A stretch of 40,729 nucleotides of DNA from Anaerolineales bacterium (GTDB lineage Bacteria > Chloroflexota > Anaerolineae > Anaerolineales > UBA11579). The stretch is from the NCBI GenBank assembly GCA_016935415.1, contig JAFGRA010000423.1, positions 1-40,729 of the forward strand, in the 5' to 3' direction. The notes beneath the pieces were generated by a model that saw only the letters and a program-made list of their open reading frames with translations, was not told the origin of the DNA and did no database searches. Positions 24,665 to 33,351 of the stretch are shown one piece after another (position 1 is the stretch's first letter; each line of letters starts with the position of its first letter). Made by a program: the position numbers and the translations under genes.

Positions 24665-25831
24665 ATGCAATCTACATCGATCCGTATGCAGCAATTAGGT
24701 ACTTATTTCTTTGCCGAATTAGACGCCAGGATCAAATCCCTGCAAGCCAATGACGCAGATATTATCCGGTTGGATGTGGGTTCCCCGGACCTGATGCCCC
24801 CACCTTTAGCTATTGAAACCTTGCGTGAACGAGCCGGAGACGCCAACGCACATCGTTATCAACCACACAACGGCACAGTTTCTCTGCGGGAAGCCTGGGC
24901 AAATTATTATCAGAATTGCTTCCAGTTGGAGTTTGATCCGGAAATGCAGATTTTGCCCTTGATGGGTTCGAAGGAAGGTATCTTCAACCTGATCCAGGCT
25001 TTTGTCGATCCGGGTGATGTTGTACTCATCCCTGATCCAGGCTATCCGGCATATACGCGTGGGACGCGATTTGCAGGTGGTGAACCTTGCTTCCTGCCAC
25101 TGTTGCCCGAAAATGATTTCCGATTTGACTTAAATGGCATCCCCGCTGAAGTCGCGCGGCGAGCAAAATTGCTGTGGCTCAACTATCCTAATAACCCCAC
25201 TGGGGGAACAGCCTCGCTCGATTTCTTCGAGGAGGTGATTGCCTTTGCGCACGAATACGAATTCCTGGTCTGTCATGACGCAGCTTATGCCCAGGTTTCC
25301 TATGATGGGGTGTTCCCACCCAGCATCTTGCAGGTCCCTGGAGCGGAGGAGGTCGCGGTTGAATTCAATTCGCTCTCCAAGACCTTCCATATGGCCGGAT
25401 GGCGGACGGGCGCTCTGGTGGGTAACCAGGACGCGATCCAAACCCTCTCGCGTTTGAAGACGAATGTCGACAGTGGACATTTCCGTCCGATCTTGGAAGC
25501 TGCCGCGGCCTGTTTAGAAGAGCTCGATAAAGAGTGGATCGCTGAGCGAAACGCGATCTTGCAACGTAGACGCGATGTGGTTGTTGACGGACTTGAGAAT
25601 TTGGGCATACCGGTGCAATCTCCCCAGGGTGCGTTGTATATCTGGTGTCCGGTGCCACCAGGACAACGATCCGGAGCGTTTGTTCTGCGGCTTTTGGAGG
25701 AGGCGCATGTTAGCTTTGCACCCGGCACGGTGTTTGGGGCACAAGGCGAAGGCTATATGCGGATTTCGCTCACTGCTTCTGAGGAACAGCTTCATGAAGC
25801 TATTGATCGGATGGGCAAAATCTACATTTGA
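24665..25831 (+). CDS. Pyridoxal-phosphate aminotransferase class I/II, probably for aromatic amino acids
   Basis: A 388-residue fold-type I aminotransferase. The PLP lysine is K239 in 'NSLSKTFHMAGWRTG', the pyridine-binding Asp is D205 ('HDAAYAQVSYDG'), and 'LNYPNNPTGGTAS' is the family's Asn-Pro block. It resembles LL-diaminopimelate and aspartate aminotransferases. As the last gene of an operon that ends at prephenate/4-hydroxyphenylpyruvate, it most likely transaminates an aromatic keto acid or prephenate, using glutamate or aspartate. A lysine-pathway role cannot be excluded by sequence alone. AGGA lies 7 bases before the start. Confidence 0.85.
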   Translation: MQSTSIRMQQLGTYFFAELDARIKSLQANDADIIRLDVGSPDLMPPPLAIETLRERAGDANAHRYQPHNGTVSLREAWANYYQNCFQLEFDPEMQILPLMGSKEGIFNLIQAFVDPGDVVLIPDPGYPAYTRGTRFAGGEPCFLPLLPENDFRFDLNGIPAEVARRAKLLWLNYPNNPTGGTASLDFFEEVIAFAHEYEFLVCHDAAYAQVSYDGVFPPSILQVPGAEEVAVEFNSLSKTFHMAGWRTGALVGNQDAIQTLSRLKTNVDSGHFRPILEAAAACLEELDKEWIAERNAILQRRRDVVVDGLENLGIPVQSPQGALYIWCPVPPGQRSGAFVLRLLEEAHVSFAPGTVFGAQGEGYMRISLTASEEQLHEAIDRMGKIYI

Positions 25832-25885
25832 CTCATTATGCAATTTGCACAATAGATCATGATGTAATTTAGGAAGGTTTACCAA

Positions 25886-25914
25886 TAGACAAATGGCATG
25901 GAGGATTGTAAACT
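25886..25914 (+). promoter_or_regulatory. Candidate promoter of the gltB leader
   Basis: TAGACA (25886-25891), a 17-base spacer, then TAAACT (25909-25914): 5/6 and 4/6 to consensus. The start would be near 25921, about 270 bases before gltB, so the transcript would include the structured leader and terminator. Confidence 0.4.
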
Positions 25915-25939
25915 CATTCTATATGGAGCTTGAAGGCTA

Positions 25940-26072
25940 ATGAACCGACCTGCATTTTTTGCATCAACTATTATTTTGCATATCATAGGTACTACTCGGG
26001 CCATGTGGGAAGGAGAGATCCTGGATGGTCGTGAGGGTTCGTAGTCGGATACATTAGTTATTCAAAGACCAT
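25940..26072 (+). other. Structured leader with a 34-codon ORF upstream of gltB
   Basis: This is the core of the non-coding stretch of about 358 bases between the aminotransferase gene and gltB. A 34-codon ORF (25940-26044) contains Phe-Phe, Ile-Ile-Leu and Ile-Ile runs, with AAGG just before its ATG. The RNA can also fold: ACTAC (25991-25995) pairs GTAGT (26041-26045), GGCCAT (25999-26004) pairs ATGGTC (26025-26030), and AGGA-GAGA-TCCT (26011-26022) forms an inner tetraloop hairpin. ATGGTC can alternatively pair GACCAT (26067-26072). I do not recognise a known riboswitch or T-box. It could be a leader peptide, a cis-acting RNA or chance. Confidence 0.4.
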
Positions 26073-26084
26073 AACCAACTCAGC

Positions 26085-26111
26085 GGGCTGTCCAGACGGA
26101 CAGCCCCTTTT
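26085..26111 (+). terminator. Intrinsic terminator between the aro operon and gltB
   Basis: GGGCTGTCC (26085-26093) and GGACAGCCC (26098-26106) make a perfect 9-bp stem with loop AGAC, followed by CTTTT. It may simply end the aro operon. If transcription starts at the candidate promoter near 25900, it would act as a leader terminator for gltBD. Confidence 0.88.
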
Positions 26112-26120
26112 ATAAATTAG

Positions 26121-26149
26121 TTGACCGTGGATTGCATTATTTGTATGTG
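26121..26149 (+). promoter_or_regulatory. Weak candidate promoter directly before gltB
   Basis: TTGACC (26121-26126) is a good -35, but the hexamer 17 bases on, TATGTG (26144-26149), matches the -10 only 3/6. If real, it would start gltB transcription after the terminator, independent of the leader. Confidence 0.3.
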
Positions 26150-26189
26150 GAATATGGTCATGATCTAATTGAAGTCATGGAGAGGATCG

Positions 26190-29100
26190 ATGATGTATAC
26201 CCAGCCTGAGCAGCAGGGCCTTTACGACAGTGTCAATGAACATGATGCTTGTGGAATCGGTTTTGTCGCCAATATTAACGGACAACAATCGCACGAAATT
26301 ATTCAGCGGGGGCTACAAGTACTTGAGCGCATGGCACATCGCGGTGCTGAAGGTGCTGACAACGAGAGCGGGGATGGTGCTGGTATTCTGCTCCAAGTCC
26401 CAGATATCTTTCAACGTTGGCTGCCGCAGCTCCCTGCAACCGGACAATATGGCACTGGTTTAGTTTTCTTCCCTACCGAAATTGAGCAAATTGAATATTG
26501 TAAGAATGTCATTGAGCGGATCGTCACGCATGAAAATTTTGAGTTGATCGCCTGGCGAGATGTTCCCCGTGACGGTAATATGATCGGGCGGATCGCCCGT
26601 GCATCTGAACCGGTAATCGAGCAGATTTTTATTGCCCCCCGATCAAACATTCAAGATCAAGATGAATTAGAACGGAAACTCTATATCATTCGCAAGCAAA
26701 TTGAAAAGCAAATTCGCGAATCGCATATCCCACTCGCGAAAATGTTTTATATTGTCTCCCTTTCCTGCAAAACTATGATCTACAAAGGGATGTTCACTTC
26801 TGCCCAGTTGCGGCAGTATTTTCTCGATTTACAAAATAAGGATCTAGAGAGTGCCATTGCGTTGGTGCATTCGCGTTTCAGTACCAACACCTTTCCTACT
26901 TGGGATCTAGCCCAGCCTTTTCGAGCGCTGGCGCACAATGGAGAGATCAATACGATCAAGGCCAACCGCTTCTGGCTGCATGCATCTGAGGATAGTTTAG
27001 AATCTCCGGTCTTTGGCGACGATATCAAGAAAGTGTTGCCTGTCATCGAACCTGATAAAAGCGACTCAGCCTCCCTGGATAATGCTCTGGAATTACTGGT
27101 GCATGGTGGCCGCTCTCTGCCGCATGCCTTGATGATGCTGATCCCCGAATCCTTCAACATGCTCAACCCGATCCCAGATGATGTCAAATATTTCTATGAA
27201 TATCACTCGGCTTTCCTCGAACCCTGGGACGGTCCTGCTGCATTGTTATTCAGTGATGGCCGTTATGTGGGTGGCACATTGGACCGCAATGGTCTCCGCC
27301 CCTCGCGTTACCTGGTCACCAAAGACGGCCTGATCGTGATGGGATCGGAAACTGGCGTGCAGGATTTTGCACCGGAGCGGATCGCATCCAAAGGAAGGCT
27401 GCGCCCCGGCAAACTGTTGCTTGTGGATACTCAAGCAGGCCGCATTATCCCCGACGAGGAAATCAAGCACAAGATCAGTAACCAGCAACCCTACACTGAA
27501 TGGGTCGAAAAGAACCGCATCACAATGAAGAAAGTTCCTGCCAAACGGTCAGTTGCGGTGGGCATCGCGCCTCAAGAATTACACGAATTACATTTGTTGT
27601 TTGGTTATCGATCGGAAGATGTAGAAAATATTATCACGCCAATGGTCAATGACCACAAGGAACCTGTTAGCTCGATGGGGACCGATACCCCGCTTGCAGT
27701 TTTCTCTGAGAAGCCGCAGCGGCTGTTCAATTATTTCAAACAAATATTCGCCCAGGTAACTAATCCGGCCATTGACCCTATCCGTGAAAAACTAGTCATG
27801 ACGCTGACAGGCTATATTGGTAAAGAGGGGTCATTGCTGGCTGAAACGCCCGAACACTGCCACATGGTACAGTTTAAAAACCCATTTTTTACGAACCTCG
27901 GTATCGATAAATTGCGCACCTGGAATGAGGATAGCTTCAAAGCTGCCAGTCTCGATGTTACCTGGCCTGTCAGCGAAGGGGTTGAAGGATTGGAAAAAGC
28001 GCTGCAAAGACTTTGGATTCAGGCTGAAAATCTGACCGATAAAGGCTACAGCTTCATTATTCTTTCGGATCGCAACGCTAACGAAGAAAATATCCCCATC
28101 CCCAGCCTGCTGGCCTGCGCCAGCGTGCATCACCATTTGGTGCGGGTCAAAAAACGCACCCAGGTGGCATTGGTCATCGAGACCGCCGAAGCCTGCGAAG
28201 TCATGCACTTCGCCCTGCTCTTTGGCTACGGGGCTAGTGCGGTCAATCCCTACGGCGCTTTCGCTACAATTTACGACCTTTTCACCCAGGGGCGTTTCCC
28301 CAATATATCAGATTACCTGGAAGCCGAAAATAACTATATCGAGGCTTTGCACAAGGGGCTGCTTAAAATCCTTTCCAAGTTGGGGATATCTACTTTACGC
28401 AGCTATCATGGCGCCCAAACCTTCGAGGCCGTTGGCCTAGGTGAAGACCTTATCGAAACACACTTCACCGGCACCGATTCTCGCATTGGTGGCATTGGCC
28501 TGCCAGAAATCGCTCAGGAAGCGCTGATGCGCCATCATATGGCCTTCGTTGAACGCCCCGAATTGCTGCCATCTGAGGGCGTTTACCAATACCGCAAAGA
28601 TGGAGAAAAGCATGCCTGGAACCCAGAAGCCATTGCTAAGCTGCAGTGGGCAGTGCGCAGCGGTGATTATGAGAAATATAAAGAATTCGCCCGTTTGGTG
28701 AACGGGCAAAATCAGCGTCCTCACGTCATTCGGGGGTTGCTCGATTTCATAAAGCGAGATTCGATCCCGATTTCGGAGGTTGAACCCGCGGCCGAAATTC
28801 TCAAACGCTTTACGACCGGTGCTATGTCTTTCGGATCGCTGGGCGAGGAAATTCACGAGACTATTGCGATAGCCATGAACACAATTGGCGGCCGCAGTAA
28901 TTCTGGTGAAGGTGGTGAAGACCCCCAAAGATACCAACTGCGCCCCGATGGCACATCCAGTCGCAGCGCCATCAAACAAGTCGCATCTGGACGTTTTGGC
29001 GTCACGATTAACTACTTGGTAAATGCAGACGAATTACAAATTAAAGTTGCTCAGGGTGCCAAGCCTGGCGAAGGCGGTCAACTCCCCGGTCACAAGGTTG

Positions 29101-30761
29101 ATGAGAAGATTGCTAAAACGCGCTATGCCACCCCTGGTGTGACCTTGATTTCACCTCCGCCTCATCATGATATCTACTCTATTGAAGATCTGAAACAGTT
29201 GATCTTCGATCTCAAGAATGCCAACCCCGCTGCGCGGGTCAGCGTCAAGCTGGTCTCCGAAGTAGGGGTCGGCACCATTGCTGCGGGAGTCGCCAAGGCT
29301 CATGCTGATAATATTGTTATCAGCGGGTATGATGGCGGTACCGGGGCCAGCCCACAAAGCTCGATCAAGCATGCCGGATTGCCCTTTGAGTTGGGCATCG
29401 CCGAAACGCATCAGACCTTGTTGCTCAATAATCTTCGCGGGCGTGTGCGTTTGCAAACCGATGGGCAGCTCAAAACCGGCCGCGATGTGGTCTTGGCTGC
29501 TATCCTGGGGGCAGAAGAATTTGCCTTTGGCACCGCGTCTTTAATTGTATTGGGCTGTGTCATGATGCGCAAATGCCATAAGAATACTTGCCCAGTGGGC
29601 ATCGCCACCCAGAACCGGGACCTGCGCGCGCTCTTTGCCGGAAAACCCGACCACCTGATCAACTACTTTACCTTTATGGCTGAGGAAGTGCGCGAAATTA
29701 TGGCAGAGTTGGGTGTCCGCACCTTTAATGAATTGGTCGGACAAACCAATCTGGTGCAGGTGCGCTCAACAGATCATTGGAAAGCCAGTACCGTCAATCT
29801 CGAAAAAATCCTGTACCGGCCTAAAGAAGTAGATATATATCCCAATTACTGTGTGGAAACACAAGCCCACCAGTTAGAGCATGTCTTTGATAGAGAATTA
29901 ATTCAACGAGCACAGCCCGCCTTGGAAAATAAGGAACAAGTCAAAATTGAATTCCCCATTACTAATGTAGACCGTACAGTCGGTACGATGTTATCTGGTG
30001 AGGTTGCCAAACGTTATGGCAGCCAGGGTTTACCAGACGGGACCATTCAATGTGAGGTGACCGGCAGCGCCGGACAAAGCTTTGGAGCCTTTCTTGCTAA
30101 AGGTATCACCATGCGATTACACGGGGATGCTAATGATTATTTCGGTAAGGGGCTTTCCGGTGGGAAGTTGATCGCTCTTCCTCCCGAAGGCAGCACCTTT
30201 GCTCCCGAAGAAAATATCATTATTGGGAATACGGCCTTTTACGGTGCTACTGGTGGCGAGGCTTATATCCGTGGTGTAGCTGGCGAGCGCTTCTGTGTTC
30301 GCAATAGCGGCGTGCATGCTGTGGTAGAGGGGCTGGGCGATCATGGCGCAGAATACATGACCGGTGGCGGACTGATTGTGCTAGGCAGTGTAGGTCGTAA
30401 TTTCGCGGCTGGGATGAGTGGTGGTATTGCCTATGTGCTCAATCTGAATGGCAGCTTTAATTATTTCTGCAACCTTGATATGGTCGAACTCACTCCCGCT
30501 ATTGGGCTGGAAGATCAAAAATATATCAAACAACAATTGCTCAATCACATCCACTATACAGAAAGCTCCTTGGCGCAATCTATTCTGGATCAATGGTACA
30601 AATTCATGCCCAGGTTTATCAAAGTTTTACCTCTGGATTACAAACGTGTGTTGGAAGAAACCAAGGATCATGAACGGACAGAACAGTCAGGTCAGATGAT
30701 GACAGAATACAAAATTTCTCCGGGAATGGCAAAAGCCGAAATGTTTGAGGAGGTAAGCTGA
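26190..30761 (+). CDS. gltB: Glutamate synthase large subunit
   Basis: The 1523-residue alpha subunit takes the amide nitrogen of glutamine and, with reducing power, makes two glutamates. ATG 26190 is chosen because GGAG lies 7 bases upstream; the ORF can be extended to a TTG at 26169 without support. Domains in order: an N-terminal nucleophile glutaminase, whose catalytic Cys is C21 in 'NEHDACGIGF' after a short pro-peptide; a central linker domain; and the FMN synthase domain with 'TTGAMSFGSLGEEIHE', 'KPGEGGQLPGHKV' and the [3Fe-4S] ligands C1123-x5-C1129-x4-C1134. It ends with the glycine-rich GxGxG beta-helix ('GLGDHGAEYMTGG'). Full length, with no frameshift. The stop overlaps the gltD start by one base. 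Confidence 0.97.
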   Translation: MMYTQPEQQGLYDSVNEHDACGIGFVANINGQQSHEIIQRGLQVLERMAHRGAEGADNESGDGAGILLQVPDIFQRWLPQLPATGQYGTGLVFFPTEIEQIEYCKNVIERIVTHENFELIAWRDVPRDGNMIGRIARASEPVIEQIFIAPRSNIQDQDELERKLYIIRKQIEKQIRESHIPLAKMFYIVSLSCKTMIYKGMFTSAQLRQYFLDLQNKDLESAIALVHSRFSTNTFPTWDLAQPFRALAHNGEINTIKANRFWLHASEDSLESPVFGDDIKKVLPVIEPDKSDSASLDNALELLVHGGRSLPHALMMLIPESFNMLNPIPDDVKYFYEYHSAFLEPWDGPAALLFSDGRYVGGTLDRNGLRPSRYLVTKDGLIVMGSETGVQDFAPERIASKGRLRPGKLLLVDTQAGRIIPDEEIKHKISNQQPYTEWVEKNRITMKKVPAKRSVAVGIAPQELHELHLLFGYRSEDVENIITPMVNDHKEPVSSMGTDTPLAVFSEKPQRLFNYFKQIFAQVTNPAIDPIREKLVMTLTGYIGKEGSLLAETPEHCHMVQFKNPFFTNLGIDKLRTWNEDSFKAASLDVTWPVSEGVEGLEKALQRLWIQAENLTDKGYSFIILSDRNANEENIPIPSLLACASVHHHLVRVKKRTQVALVIETAEACEVMHFALLFGYGASAVNPYGAFATIYDLFTQGRFPNISDYLEAENNYIEALHKGLLKILSKLGISTLRSYHGAQTFEAVGLGEDLIETHFTGTDSRIGGIGLPEIAQEALMRHHMAFVERPELLPSEGVYQYRKDGEKHAWNPEAIAKLQWAVRSGDYEKYKEFARLVNGQNQRPHVIRGLLDFIKRDSIPISEVEPAAEILKRFTTGAMSFGSLGEEIHETIAIAMNTIGGRSNSGEGGEDPQRYQLRPDGTSSRSAIKQVASGRFGVTINYLVNADELQIKVAQGAKPGEGGQLPGHKVDEKIAKTRYATPGVTLISPPPHHDIYSIEDLKQLIFDLKNANPAARVSVKLVSEVGVGTIAAGVAKAHADNIVISGYDGGTGASPQSSIKHAGLPFELGIAETHQTLLLNNLRGRVRLQTDGQLKTGRDVVLAAILGAEEFAFGTASLIVLGCVMMRKCHKNTCPVGIATQNRDLRALFAGKPDHLINYFTFMAEEVREIMAELGVRTFNELVGQTNLVQVRSTDHWKASTVNLEKILYRPKEVDIYPNYCVETQAHQLEHVFDRELIQRAQPALENKEQVKIEFPITNVDRTVGTMLSGEVAKRYGSQGLPDGTIQCEVTGSAGQSFGAFLAKGITMRLHGDANDYFGKGLSGGKLIALPPEGSTFAPEENIIIGNTAFYGATGGEAYIRGVAGERFCVRNSGVHAVVEGLGDHGAEYMTGGGLIVLGSVGRNFAAGMSGGIAYVLNLNGSFNYFCNLDMVELTPAIGLEDQKYIKQQLLNHIHYTESSLAQSILDQWYKFMPRFIKVLPLDYKRVLEETKDHERTEQSGQMMTEYKISPGMAKAEMFEEVS

Positions 30762-32185
30762 TGGGTGATCCAGCCGGATTTTTGAAGATTCAGCGAATCG
30801 ACAATATCTACCGTCCCGCGAGTTTGCGGGTGATGGATTATGCCGAGATTGAAGAACTGCTTCCCGCCAATGAACGCCAGTTACAGGCCTCGCGTTGTAT
30901 GGATTGTGGTGTGCCTTTTTGCCATTGGAGTTGCCCGGTAAGTAACTTGATCCCGGAGTGGCAGCAAAAACTTTTTGATGGTGACATGCAAGCTGCTTAT
31001 AAACTGCTCCAGAAAACCAATAACTTCCCTGAGATCACAGGACGGATTTGCCCGGCTCCTTGCGAACCATCATGTGTGCTGGGGATCAATAATGAACCGG
31101 TCACCATTCGGGCTAATGAGTTAGCCATCATCGAAAATGCTTTTGACGCAGGATATATCCAGCCCAAACAGCCCCAAATCCGCAGCGGCAAGAAAGTAGC
31201 TGTGATTGGCAGTGGGCCGGCCGGATTGGCCTGCGCCGATGATCTCAATAAATTGGGACACACCGTAGTTCTATACGAAGCTGCAGACGCGGTGGGTGGA
31301 TATTTGCGTTATGGTATCCCTGATTTTAAGCTCGATAAACGCGTTATCGATCGCCGGGTGGAAATCATGCAGATGGAAGGCTTGTTGATTGAAACCGGGG
31401 TCGAGGTCGGGGTCGATATTGCCGCCCACGAATTACTCAAAGAATACGATGCGGTTGCCATTACCATTGGGGCCAGAAAGCCTCGTGACCTGCCGATTGA
31501 AGGGCGTGATCTAGCTGGTATCCATTTCGCAGTGGATTATTTGACCCAGCAGAATAAAGTCGTGGCCGGTGAGAACATCCCGGCAGAAAATCGCATTATA
31601 GCAACAGATAAACACGTAGTGGTCATCGGCGGCGGCGACACCGGATCTGATTGTGTGGGTACAGCCAACCGCCAGGGAGCGAAAAGCGTCACTCAGTTAG
31701 AGATCTTGCCCAAGCCGCCGGATCAGCGCACTGCTGATAATCCCTGGCCACAATGGGCCAAAGTCTACAAGACATCATCATCTCACAAGGAAGGTTGTCA
31801 GCGACATTTTAACGTGAGTACCAAAAATTTCAGTGGTGAAAACGGGAAAGTTGAAAGCTTGCTTACTTGTGAGGTCATTTGGGAGCAGGATAAAAACAAT
31901 CACTATCAAATGTCGGAAATTCCCAACACTGAACAAGAATATCCCGCTGATTTGGTTTTACTGGCTATGGGGTTTGTGCATGTGATGAAGGATGGTCTGG
32001 TTACTGACCTGGGACTGGAACTCAGCGAGCGCGGTAATATCAACGTGGATGAAAATTTCCAAACGAATATTGAAGGTGTTTTTGCGGCTGGTGATGCCAA
32101 ACGCGGCGCATCCCTGGTTGTCTGGGCTATTCAGGAGGGGAAGGAAACGGCGAAAAACATACACCAGTATCTAATGGCTGGTTAG
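30761..32185 (+). CDS. gltD: Glutamate synthase small subunit
   Basis: The 474-residue beta subunit oxidises NAD(P)H on FAD and passes electrons through [4Fe-4S] clusters to GltB. The N-terminal cysteines 'CMDCGVPFCHWSCPV' and 'CPAPCEPSCVLGI' are the cluster ligands. The FAD loop is 'VIGSGPAGLACADDL', the NAD(P) loop 'VIGGGDTGSDC', and the C-terminal FAD block 'GVFAAGDAKRGASLVVWAI'. Its ATG shares a base with the gltB TGA, and AGGAGG sits just upstream inside gltB. The bidirectional terminator follows at once. Confidence 0.97.
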   Translation: MGDPAGFLKIQRIDNIYRPASLRVMDYAEIEELLPANERQLQASRCMDCGVPFCHWSCPVSNLIPEWQQKLFDGDMQAAYKLLQKTNNFPEITGRICPAPCEPSCVLGINNEPVTIRANELAIIENAFDAGYIQPKQPQIRSGKKVAVIGSGPAGLACADDLNKLGHTVVLYEAADAVGGYLRYGIPDFKLDKRVIDRRVEIMQMEGLLIETGVEVGVDIAAHELLKEYDAVAITIGARKPRDLPIEGRDLAGIHFAVDYLTQQNKVVAGENIPAENRIIATDKHVVVIGGGDTGSDCVGTANRQGAKSVTQLEILPKPPDQRTADNPWPQWAKVYKTSSSHKEGCQRHFNVSTKNFSGENGKVESLLTCEVIWEQDKNNHYQMSEIPNTEQEYPADLVLLAMGFVHVMKDGLVTDLGLELSERGNINVDENFQTNIEGVFAAGDAKRGASLVVWAIQEGKETAKNIHQYLMAG

Positions 32186-32205
32186 GTACACGAATAATAA
32201 AGTAA

Positions 32206-32248
32206 ATAAAAAAACGGGCTGCTTTTCTTTGGGATAAGCAGCCCGTTT
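32206..32248. terminator. Bidirectional terminator between gltD and the VWA operon
   Basis: AAACGGGCTGCTT (32212-32224) and AAGCAGCCCGTTT (32236-32248) form a 13-bp stem with an 11-base loop between convergent genes. On the minus strand it is followed by seven T and an AT-rich tract, so it is strongest there. On the plus strand it ends in TTTGTGTTT. Confidence 0.88.
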
Positions 32249-32267
32249 GTGTTTCTGGTAAGCCAAA

Positions 32268-33338
32268 TCAAGGCAAGGGATTCCAGCGCTGGGATAGTAA
32301 GATCGCCGTAAAGGCAAACAACGCGCCCACTGCTGTGAAGATGGCCGAAATTTCTACGTCCATCTTGGTGGTGACGAGGTGCTTGGGGACATTATCGAAA
32401 ACGTCCAGCAATTCGTCCGCGCTCTCAGCTAGGTAGTATTCTGCATCTGTAAGTGCAGCGACCTCCTGCAGGGTCTCTTCGTCCAACCCGCGTCGGAAGC
32501 CACCGCCAAAACCGCCGCCGAATCCGCCACCCCCGAAGCCATCCCTGAATTCAAAGCCGCCCAATTGTTCACGCGTACAGTTGAACGGCGCACCCTGGGG
32601 TGTGCCGAAACCAATTGTGTAGACGCGCACGCCGCGGTCGTTGGCAGCCTGTGCCGCATCCAAGGGCAACGCGCCGCGGTTGCTGGCGCCATCGGTCAGC
32701 AATACGATGATATCCTGGTGGAGCTGACCTGCCGGAACCGGTGTCGGCTCATTTTCGCCGTCACCGCCCAAATACACATCTGCGGGGGCGATCAGGCCGT
32801 TGACTTCGGCAATCGCATCGAGCGAGCGTAATATGGCGCTGCCAATGGCCGTATAGCGGGCGGTGGTCAGGTTATCGACTGCTTCGAGCAAGAGTTCCTT
32901 GTCAGTGGTCGGCGGCACAACCAGTTCGGCAAAACCGGCAAAAGCAACGATACCGACTTGTGTGCCGGCTTCCTGATTGCGAATAAAGGATTTGGCAGCC
33001 TCCTGGGCGATCACCAGGCGATTGGGCGGAATGTCGGTGGCGCACATGCTCCAGGAAACGTCGAGCGCCAACACGATCGTCGCCCGGTTGGACGGTACCT
33101 GCATGGAAACGGTTGGTCGTCCCAGTGCCAGGATCATGCTGGTCAGAGCAATCAGGAAGAGTGTGAACGGTATGTGCCGCCGCCAGTTGACGCGGCTGGG
33201 CATTGCATCCCGAATCAGGGAGAGGCTGGAATAACGCACCGCAAATCGTTTGCGGCGTTTCAATACCCAGATGTAGAGCGCGATAATTATTGGGATGAGG
33301 GCAAGCAAGAAGATAAAATTAGGCCAGATCAATCCCAT
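32268..33338 (-). CDS. VWA-domain membrane protein (BatA/BatB-like) with a Gly/Phe-rich loop
   Basis: A 356-residue protein with two N-terminal hydrophobic segments (about 8-26 and 57-73), a von Willebrand factor A domain and a C-terminal hydrophobic segment. The metal-ion-dependent adhesion motif DxSxS is D93-V-S95-W-S97, with 'LLTDGASNRGAL' further on. ATG 33338 is supported by GGAG 7 bases upstream. Residues 268-281 (about 32496-32537) are almost pure glycine and phenylalanine, an unusual low-complexity loop absent from the paralogue next door. It is the last gene of a MoxR-DUF58-VWA-VWA operon. Such operons (Bat/aerotolerance type) are linked to envelope stress or protein assembly, but the substrate is unknown. 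Confidence 0.87.
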   Translation of the reverse strand: MGLIWPNFIFLLALIPIIIALYIWVLKRRKRFAVRYSSLSLIRDAMPSRVNWRRHIPFTLFLIALTSMILALGRPTVSMQVPSNRATIVLALDVSWSMCATDIPPNRLVIAQEAAKSFIRNQEAGTQVGIVAFAGFAELVVPPTTDKELLLEAVDNLTTARYTAIGSAILRSLDAIAEVNGLIAPADVYLGGDGENEPTPVPAGQLHQDIIVLLTDGASNRGALPLDAAQAANDRGVRVYTIGFGTPQGAPFNCTREQLGGFEFRDGFGGGGFGGGFGGGFRRGLDEETLQEVAALTDAEYYLAESADELLDVFDNVPKHLVTTKMDVEISAIFTAVGALFAFTAILLSQRWNPLP

Positions 33339-33351
33339 CTTGTGTCTCCAA

